From NCBI RefSeq assembly GCF_021109255.1, contig NZ_JAJODG010000002.1: a stretch of 64,000 bases of DNA. One strand, written 5' to 3'. How positions within the stretch are numbered: position 1 is the stretch's first letter; each line of letters opens with the position of its first letter. The notes beneath the pieces were generated by a model. That model saw only the letters and a list, made by a program, of their open reading frames with translations, did no database searches and was not told the origin of the DNA. The translations under genes and the position numbers were made by a program. Below, in pieces: positions 58,855 through 64,000 of the stretch. This DNA comes from Merdimmobilis hominis (GTDB lineage Bacteria > Bacillota > Clostridia > Oscillospirales > Ruminococcaceae).

Positions 58855-60045
58855 CTAGCAAACTTGGAAGCCCTTGGAAGAAAGGGCGGTTTTGATCTCC
58901 TCGATGTGCTCGAAGTTCTTGGTTTCCATGGTCAGCTCCACAGCGCAGGAGGTGACATCGCCTTGGGTTCTGGCGCGGTCGAAAGTGACACCGATGATGT
59001 TGGCGCCGGTAGCGGCTACAGCGGCCAGGATTTCGGGCAGCTGGGAGGATTTATCCGCCATCTCCACAGTGACCTTGGCCATGCGGCCGGTGTAGGTGAG
59101 TCCTCTGGTCAGCACCTTGGTGTAGGTGTTGATGTCCACATTGCCGCCGGAGACCACGCAGACCACTTTTTTGCCTTGGACAGGCAGTTTGTTGAAGAGG
59201 ACAGCAGCCACAGGGGTGGCGCCGGCGCCTTCGGCCACGATCTTGGATTTCTCGGCCAGGGCAAGCATAGCAGAGGCGATTTCATTCTCGGAAACGGTAA
59301 CTACATCGTCCACGTATTTGGAAACCATCTCAAAGGTCAGGTCGCCGGGCATTTTTACCTGGATGCCGTCGGCAATGGTTTTGGCGTCGCACTCGGTGAT
59401 CTTCTTGTTTTTAAAGGAGACCGCCATGCCAGGGGCGCCTTCGGACTGCACGCCGTAAACTTTGCAGTTGGGGTTGATGGTCTTGACGGCAAAGGAGATG
59501 CCAGAGATCAGGCCGCCGCCGCCGATGGGCACAACCACAGCATCCACGTCTTTCAGCTGCTCCATGATTTCCAGGCCGATAGTGCCCTGGCCAGCCATGA
59601 CATCCACGTCGTTGAAGGGATGGGCAAAGGTGTAGCCTTTTTCCTTCTGGAGCTCAGTGGCCCGTCTGGCGGCGTCATCGTAAACGCCCTCTACCAGGAC
59701 AACCTCAGCGCCGTAGCTTCTGGTTGCCTCCACTTTAGCCACAGGGGCGGAAGCAGGCATGCAGATGACGGCTTTGGTGCCGCTTCTCTGTGCGGCCAGT
59801 GCGATGCCCTGGGCGTGGTTGCCGGCGGAGCAGGCGATAACGCCGTGGGATTTTTCCTCCTCAGACAGCTGGGAGATCTTGTAGTAGCCGCCGCGCAGCT
59901 TGAAGGAACCGGTCAGCTGCAGGTCTTCGCATTTCAGATACAGGTCACAGCTGTTGGTCAGGGTGGGGGCGGAGATCAAAGGGGTTTTGCGGGCAACGCC
60001 ATCCAGGACGGATGCCGCATGTTTTACTTTTTCCAGAGTAAGCAT
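58855..60045 (-). CDS. Threonine ammonia-lyase with ACT domain
   Basis: 396 residues. The PLP enzyme core has the Schiff-base Lys in GSFKLRGGYYKI (~residues 47-58), SAGNHAQGIALAA, the glycine loop IGGGGLISG, and SGGNVD. The C-terminal ACT domain (~325-396: VTVEMADKSSQLPEILAAVAATGANI) suggests allosteric control. It deaminates threonine (or serine) to 2-oxobutyrate. ATG 60045 follows TTGGAGGATC. The single ACT domain and length fit the TdcB/IlvA short type. Confidence 0.92.
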   Translation of the reverse strand: MLTLEKVKHAASVLDGVARKTPLISAPTLTNSCDLYLKCEDLQLTGSFKLRGGYYKISQLSEEEKSHGVIACSAGNHAQGIALAAQRSGTKAVICMPASAPVAKVEATRSYGAEVVLVEGVYDDAARRATELQKEKGYTFAHPFNDVDVMAGQGTIGLEIMEQLKDVDAVVVPIGGGGLISGISFAVKTINPNCKVYGVQSEGAPGMAVSFKNKKITECDAKTIADGIQVKMPGDLTFEMVSKYVDDVVTVSENEIASAMLALAEKSKIVAEGAGATPVAAVLFNKLPVQGKKVVCVVSGGNVDINTYTKVLTRGLTYTGRMAKVTVEMADKSSQLPEILAAVAATGANIIGVTFDRARTQGDVTSCAVELTMETKNFEHIEEIKTALSSKGFQVC

Positions 60046-60280
60046 AATGATCCTCCAATCCTGCATTTTACAATGCAAAAAGCGATTTTATTTACACCAT
60101 TATCTTACACCATCCCCAGCGGAAAAGCAACATTACAGAAACAAATTCGGATATTTTGTATGTGATGGGCATACAAATCTGGTAACTTTACCATGGGTAA
60201 CAGGAGGGGATCCCCCGTAGGCGGCCAGCCTTTGCCGCCCTGGAGGCGTGCCGGAAAGCAGCCTGCTTTCGGGGAGCTTA

Positions 60281-60577
60281 TCAGTGGTGGGAAAAACGGA
60301 TATCCCGGGCCGGCATATGGCTCCACTCCGGATGCTGGGGAAGCCACTTCTGGGCATAGGGGCAGGTGAGGATCACCTGCCGGCCCTGGGATTCCAGCTG
60401 GGCGAGGGCAAGCTCCATCAGCTGGGAAGCGACCCCTTTCCCCCGGTGGGCAGGCTCCACAAATATATGGTCGATGTTAGAGACCTTGCTGTTGACCGAC
60501 GGGAAGGTGACAAAACCCGCCCGGGTCCCGTCTTCACAGAAGAGAAGGATCCGCTCTTTTTCCACAATGGATTTCAT
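60281..60577 (-). CDS. Small GNAT-type acetyltransferase (YjdJ-like)
   Basis: 98 residues. The compact GNAT fold contains GFVTFPSVNSKVSNIDHIFVEPAHRGKGVASQLMELAL (acetyl-CoA loop R-G-x-G-V-A) and ends LTCPYAQKWLPQHPEW, the motif of the YjdJ/At1g77540-like group. The substrate is unknown. ATG 60577 follows AAAGGAG. Confidence 0.9.
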   Translation of the reverse strand: MKSIVEKERILLFCEDGTRAGFVTFPSVNSKVSNIDHIFVEPAHRGKGVASQLMELALAQLESQGRQVILTCPYAQKWLPQHPEWSHMPARDIRFSHH

Positions 60578-60696
60578 AATCAAATCTCCTTTCAGGGGAT
60601 GGAGGTATCAGGGGAGGTGGTTGGATTGATCAAGCGGCTTAGGGTGCTGGCCTTGGGGGAAGAATCCCTTCCATAGTATAACGAGCCAACCTGTGA

Positions 60697-60732
60697 AAAA
60701 ACCGGCCGGGATCATTGTCTCCGGCCGGTTTT
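60697..60732. terminator. Bidirectional terminator after the PFK gene
   Basis: AAAACCGGCCGG / CCGGCCGGTTTT. Confidence 0.92.
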
Positions 60733-60759
60733 GTGGGTTTTGTTGCCGCGGGAGGGGTC

Positions 60760-62001
60760 TTAGAACTCCAGCGGGGTTTTGTCGAAGTGGAAGTGGACCG
60801 GCATGCCGGCTTGGACAGGGCAGCTGCGCTCCCCGGCGATGAGGGGGAGGAGGTAGTCGTAGGCCTCCTGGGAGAGGTCTTTGTTGCCAGGCAGGATCCA
60901 TTCGGCAGGGACTTTACGCTCCTTGTTGGCCGCCTCTTCCAAGGGGAAGGTGCCCAGCTCTACCGCATAGGAGTCGTTGCTGGTGCGCACCAAGGCGATC
61001 ATCCGGCCGGTCTCCCCGGCGAGGGCGCGCTGGACAGCCCCGGCACCCAGCAGGCGGGCTTCCTCGATGTCGCAGGCGGACTGGATGTGGGCGGCGCAGC
61101 GCTGCAATACGCTCAGCTCCACTGAGCGGACCTTACAGCCCAGCTTTTCCAGGACATACCGCTCCAGGTACTTGCCGATGCCGGAAAGATACTTGTGGCC
61201 GAAGGCGTCCACCGTCTCATCCTGCACCGATTCGGCCACATAGCGGCCTTCGGCGGTTTTCACCCCTTCGGAGACTGCCACCAGCACAGCTTTGTGTTCC
61301 AGCTGGGCGGCTTTGATGTCCTCGATGAACTGGTCTGGATCAAAGGGTACCTCGGGCAGGTAGACCAGGTGAGGGGCCTTTTCCCCTACCACATGGGGCA
61401 GGACCGAAGCGGCGGTCAGCCAGCCGGCGTTGCGACCCATGATCTCCACAATGGTGACACTGGGCAGGTTGTAGACCTGGGTGTCCCGGATGATCTCCAG
61501 GATGGAGGTGGCGATGTATTTGGCCGCCGAACCGAAGCCGGGGGTGTGATCGGTGCAGGGCAGGTCGTTGTCGATGGTTTTGGGGATGCCCATGACTTTG
61601 ATGTCAATCCCCTCCTCGGCGAAGAACACCCCCAGCTTGTGGGCGGTATCCATAGAATCGTTGCCGCCGATATAGAAAAAGTACCCGATTTCCAGGTCCT
61701 GCATCACCCCGGCGATCAGTTTGTACACGTCGGGGGCGACACTGTACTCCGGCAGGCGGTACCGGCAAGAGCCCAAGGCCATGGCCGGGGTGGATTCCAG
61801 CAGTTGGAAATCCCCTTCGCTGTGCATCTGGCTGTCCAGGCGGATAATCCTCCGGTCCATAATGCCTTGGATGCCGTTGAGGGCGCCATACACCGCGCCG
61901 ATTTTCTCCTGGCGCATAGCCTCTTGAATCACGCCGGAAAGGGATGCGTTGATCGCGCAGGTGGGTCCGCCGGATTGGGCGACCAAAATGTTGTTTGCCA
62001 T
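60760..62001 (-). CDS. Pyrophosphate-type 6-phosphofructokinase
   Basis: 413 residues. GGNDSMDTAHKL (~residues 103-114) has Asn-Asp where ATP enzymes have GGDGS, and PKTIDNDL has Lys where ATP enzymes have Gly; both mark PPi-dependent enzymes. MGRNAGWLTA completes the active site. It phosphorylates fructose 6-phosphate with PPi, saving ATP, common in clostridia. ATG 62001 follows GGGAGGAGC. Its leader contains the structured repeat at 62130-62240. Confidence 0.9.
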   Translation of the reverse strand: MANNILVAQSGGPTCAINASLSGVIQEAMRQEKIGAVYGALNGIQGIMDRRIIRLDSQMHSEGDFQLLESTPAMALGSCRYRLPEYSVAPDVYKLIAGVMQDLEIGYFFYIGGNDSMDTAHKLGVFFAEEGIDIKVMGIPKTIDNDLPCTDHTPGFGSAAKYIATSILEIIRDTQVYNLPSVTIVEIMGRNAGWLTAASVLPHVVGEKAPHLVYLPEVPFDPDQFIEDIKAAQLEHKAVLVAVSEGVKTAEGRYVAESVQDETVDAFGHKYLSGIGKYLERYVLEKLGCKVRSVELSVLQRCAAHIQSACDIEEARLLGAGAVQRALAGETGRMIALVRTSNDSYAVELGTFPLEEAANKERKVPAEWILPGNKDLSQEAYDYLLPLIAGERSCPVQAGMPVHFHFDKTPLEF

Positions 62002-62129
62002 AGATGAAGCTCCTCCCAGATTTAAAATATCCGCCTCCCCGCCTGGGCGGGAAGGGATGAACCCCCTGACAAAGGGTTTTTTACGAATCTTGCAGCGGTT
62101 ATAGCCTAGAGGTTTTACGAATCACCGCT

Positions 62130-62240
62130 TTGCGGTTTGTCCTAGCTTGGAATTCACACAAACCGGAAAAAGCCAGGCGCCGCTTTTGCGGCGGGAAAGG
62201 CTTTTTCACGAATAGCCGCTTTGCGATTATTATAGCATAA
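62130..62240 (-). ncRNA. Candidate structured leader element, copy 3 (ahead of PFK)
   Basis: Minus strand: TTGTAT (62253-62258), 18-bp spacer, TATAAT (62229-62234), then ATCGCAAAGCGG hairpin, stem GAAAAAGCC/GGCTTTTTC enclosing CGCCGC/GCGGCG, then CGGTTTGT/ACAAACCG hairpin. Further downstream ATTCGTAAAA units recur twice. It is the best preserved copy. Confidence 0.55.
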
Positions 62241-62332
62241 GGAATATTGCCGATACAATTTGCGAAAGCCCCCACAGTTTCGGTTTATTTTACAAATAAT
62301 TGTGTAGAATCCATAAATGGAAGGGCGCGTTG

Positions 62333-62361
62333 TTGACAAGGCTGGGCTGGAACGGTATAAT
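62333..62361 (+). promoter_or_regulatory. Promoter of alaS
   Basis: TTGACA (62333-62338), 17-bp spacer, TATAAT (62356-62361). Confidence 0.85.
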
Positions 62362-62381
62362 CAAACCAGCAACCAAATAAA

Positions 62382-62629
62382 GAGGATGCAGCGATGGGAA
62401 AAACCGCCGCCTGCACCTGCGGGTAGAGAGAGGAAGGCCGCGGCTGAAAGCCTTCCAAAGCAGGTGGGAGCAGCGGGAGCCGCCCCGGAGCACCCCGGTG
62501 AGGAATCGGGGCGTGTACAGCGCGTTATGCTGTGTAAAGTGGCGCCGGTTTCCGGCGCAATTTGGGTGGTACCACGGAATGCACAGGTTGGCTTTCGTCC
62601 CTTTTAGCGGGGGATGGAAGCCTTTTTTG
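62382..62629 (+). ncRNA. T-box leader of alaS
   Basis: The T-box sequence TTTGGGTGGTACCACGG (62561-62576) follows a long structured stem I region starting with GAGGATGCAGCGATGGG. The terminator GGCTTTCGTCCC / GGGGATGGAAGCC with TTTTTT lies at 62590-62628. Uncharged tRNA-Ala should favour the antiterminator. Confidence 0.92.
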
Positions 62630-62674
62630 TTATTCCACAGCACATGATAAAATGAGAATAGGAAGTGACTTACT

Positions 62675-64000
62675 ATGGAATGGACCGGTTTAAACGACCT
62701 GCGTGAAAAATTCCTCAAATTCTACGAGAGCAAAGGCCACGTCATCCTGCAAAGCGCCCCCCTGGTGCCCAAGGATGACGCCAGCCTCCTGCTGATCAAC
62801 TCCGGCATGGCACCGCTGAAAAAGTACTTTTTGGGTGTGGAGACCCCCCCTGCCCGCCGCGCCACCTCCTGCCAAAAGTGCATCCGCACCCCCGACATCG
62901 AGCGGGTGGGCAAAACCGCCCGCCACGGCACCTACTTTGAGATGCTGGGCAACTTCTCCTTTGGCGATTACTTTAAGCACGAGGCCACCAAATGGGCCTG
63001 GGAGTTCATCACCCAGGAACTGAAGCTCCCAGTGGACCGCATCTGGGTCTCGGTCTATGAGGACGACGACGAGACGGTGGACATCTGGGTCAACGAAGTG
63101 GGGGTAGACCCCAGCCACATCGTCCGCCTGGGCAAGGAGGACAACTTTTGGGAGATCGGTTCCGGCCCCTGCGGCCCTTGCTCCGAGCTCTACTTTGACC
63201 GCGGCGAGGAATACGGCTGCGGCAAACCCACCTGTGGCGTAGGCTGCGACTGCGACCGGTATGTGGAGTTCTGGAACCTGGTGTTCTCCCAGTTCGATTC
63301 CGACGGGGAAGGCCACTACACCCCTATGGAACATCCCAACATCGACACCGGCATGGGTCTGGAGCGGATCGCCTGTATCATGCAGGGGGTCAACAACCTG
63401 TTTGAGGTGGACACCGTCCAGCGGATCATGAAGCACATCGCCGGCATCGCCGGGGTGGAGTACGGCCAGGATGAAAAAACCGACGTCTCCCTGCGGGTCA
63501 TCACCGACCACATCCGCAGCACCACCTTTATGATCGGGGACGGCGTTGTCCCCACCAACGAGGGCCGGGGCTATGTGCTGCGCCGCCTGCTGCGCCGGGC
63601 CGCCCGCCACGGCCGCCTGCTGGGCATCCACGAGCCCTTCCTGTACAAGGTCTGCGAGACGGTCATCGCCGAAAATGAAAAGGCCTACCCCGAGCTGCGG
63701 GAGAACCAGGACTACATCGTCAAGGTCATCCACAACGAGGAGGAACGGTTTGCCAAGACCATTGACCAGGGCATGGAGCTGCTGGGCGACCTCATCGACC
63801 GGATCGAGGCAGAGAGCCTCAGTGAGGAGGAGAAAATCCTCTCCGGCGAACAGGCCTTTAAACTGTATGACACCTTCGGCTTCCCCATCGACCTGACCCG
63901 GGAGATTTTGGAGGAGCGGCACATCGGCCTTAACGAAGAGGAATTCACCCGCTATATGAACGAACAGAAAGAGCGAGCCCGGGCTGCGCGAGCCGCCATG
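62675..64000 (+). CDS. alaS: Alanyl-tRNA synthetase, N-terminal part (runs off the window)
   Basis: 442 codons to the right edge, still open. ATG 62675 (MEWTGLNDLREKFLKFYESKGH) follows AGGAAGTGA. Class II motifs: motif 1 around LVPKDDASLLLINSGMAPLKKYFLG, motif 2 (RHGTYFEMLGNFSFGDYFK), and motif 3 (NIDTGMGLERI). The catalytic and tRNA-recognition domains are present; the editing domain lies beyond the window. Controlled by the T-box. Confidence 0.95.
   Translation, partial: MEWTGLNDLREKFLKFYESKGHVILQSAPLVPKDDASLLLINSGMAPLKKYFLGVETPPARRATSCQKCIRTPDIERVGKTARHGTYFEMLGNFSFGDYFKHEATKWAWEFITQELKLPVDRIWVSVYEDDDETVDIWVNEVGVDPSHIVRLGKEDNFWEIGSGPCGPCSELYFDRGEEYGCGKPTCGVGCDCDRYVEFWNLVFSQFDSDGEGHYTPMEHPNIDTGMGLERIACIMQGVNNLFEVDTVQRIMKHIAGIAGVEYGQDEKTDVSLRVITDHIRSTTFMIGDGVVPTNEGRGYVLRRLLRRAARHGRLLGIHEPFLYKVCETVIAENEKAYPELRENQDYIVKVIHNEEERFAKTIDQGMELLGDLIDRIEAESLSEEEKILSGEQAFKLYDTFGFPIDLTREILEERHIGLNEEEFTRYMNEQKERARAARAAM

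Noticed and set aside
62690..63922. Minus-strand frame of 410 codons
   Set aside because: It is antisense to alaS, whose frame carries all class II synthetase motifs.

Overview
The window reads as a chromosomal stretch of an anaerobic, spore-forming, GC-rich Firmicute, most likely a gut clostridium of the Oscillospiraceae/Ruminococcaceae type. The signs are strong AGGAGG ribosome binding sites with many TTG and GTG starts, a Spo0A effector-domain protein, an [FeFe]-hydrogenase operon, a pyrophosphate-type phosphofructokinase, and a full set of Gram-positive riboswitches (lysine, THF, TPP, glycine) plus a T-box. The assignment is inference from gene content, because the window holds no rRNA or other marker.

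Layout. 1-2.5 kb: a metal/redox operon (ArsR fused to a COG0523 GTPase, a thioredoxin-like protein, a CSCSS permease). 2.5-5.0 kb: decaying genes (dltB fragment, lipoprotein, flavodoxin with a nonsense codon and a MerR-type promoter, hydrolase tail), then tRNA-Ala. 5.6-10 kb: amidohydrolase, lysine-riboswitch-controlled APC permease, CorA. 10.3-16 kb: an AT-rich mobile element with a TnpX-type serine recombinase, TetR and ferredoxin cargo, Tn916-type regulators, and an unusual array of 15-bp iterons. 16-26.6 kb: host genes including two M20 peptidases, GH25 muramidase, an orphan Spo0A DNA-binding domain, a divergent prenyltransferase, HxlR, and SOS-type DinB with its small partner. 27-33.3 kb: a vWA protein and a 1624-codon polyvalent-protein ORF that looks like a 5'-truncated mosaic with a nested gene. 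33.3-43.5 kb: tRNA-Ser, MATE, a NitT/TauT-type ABC operon, CDF transporter, MutY-Nudix, THF-riboswitch FolT, HD hydrolase, YjbR. 44.3-48.2 kb: a four-gene [FeFe]-hydrogenase/PAS/phosphatase operon and an ArsR gene. 48.6-52.5 kb: a TPP-riboswitch thiamin salvage operon. 52.6-54.1 kb: lipoate ligase behind two complete tandem glycine riboswitches in series. 54.3-64 kb: adenine deaminase, a GT2 glycosyltransferase, an XRE/lipoprotein pair with a shared operator, threonine ammonia-lyase, PPi-PFK, and T-box alaS running off the right edge.

How the genes work together. Several cassettes are metabolite-gated: lysine uptake, folate uptake, thiamin salvage (tenA-thiM-thiE-HAD-thiD, with no de novo thi genes here), and lipoylation tied to glycine. 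The hydrogenase operon has the composition of regulatory (sensory) hydrogenase loci rather than of a bulk H2 producer. A structured repeat lies directly downstream of a -10-like box ahead of corA, arsR and the PFK gene, and could be an undescribed leader RNA or a mobile promoter-hairpin element.

Most exciting candidates: the quadruple-aptamer glycine control region, the three-copy leader motif, the polyvalent-protein mosaic with its nested gene, and the 15-bp iteron array.
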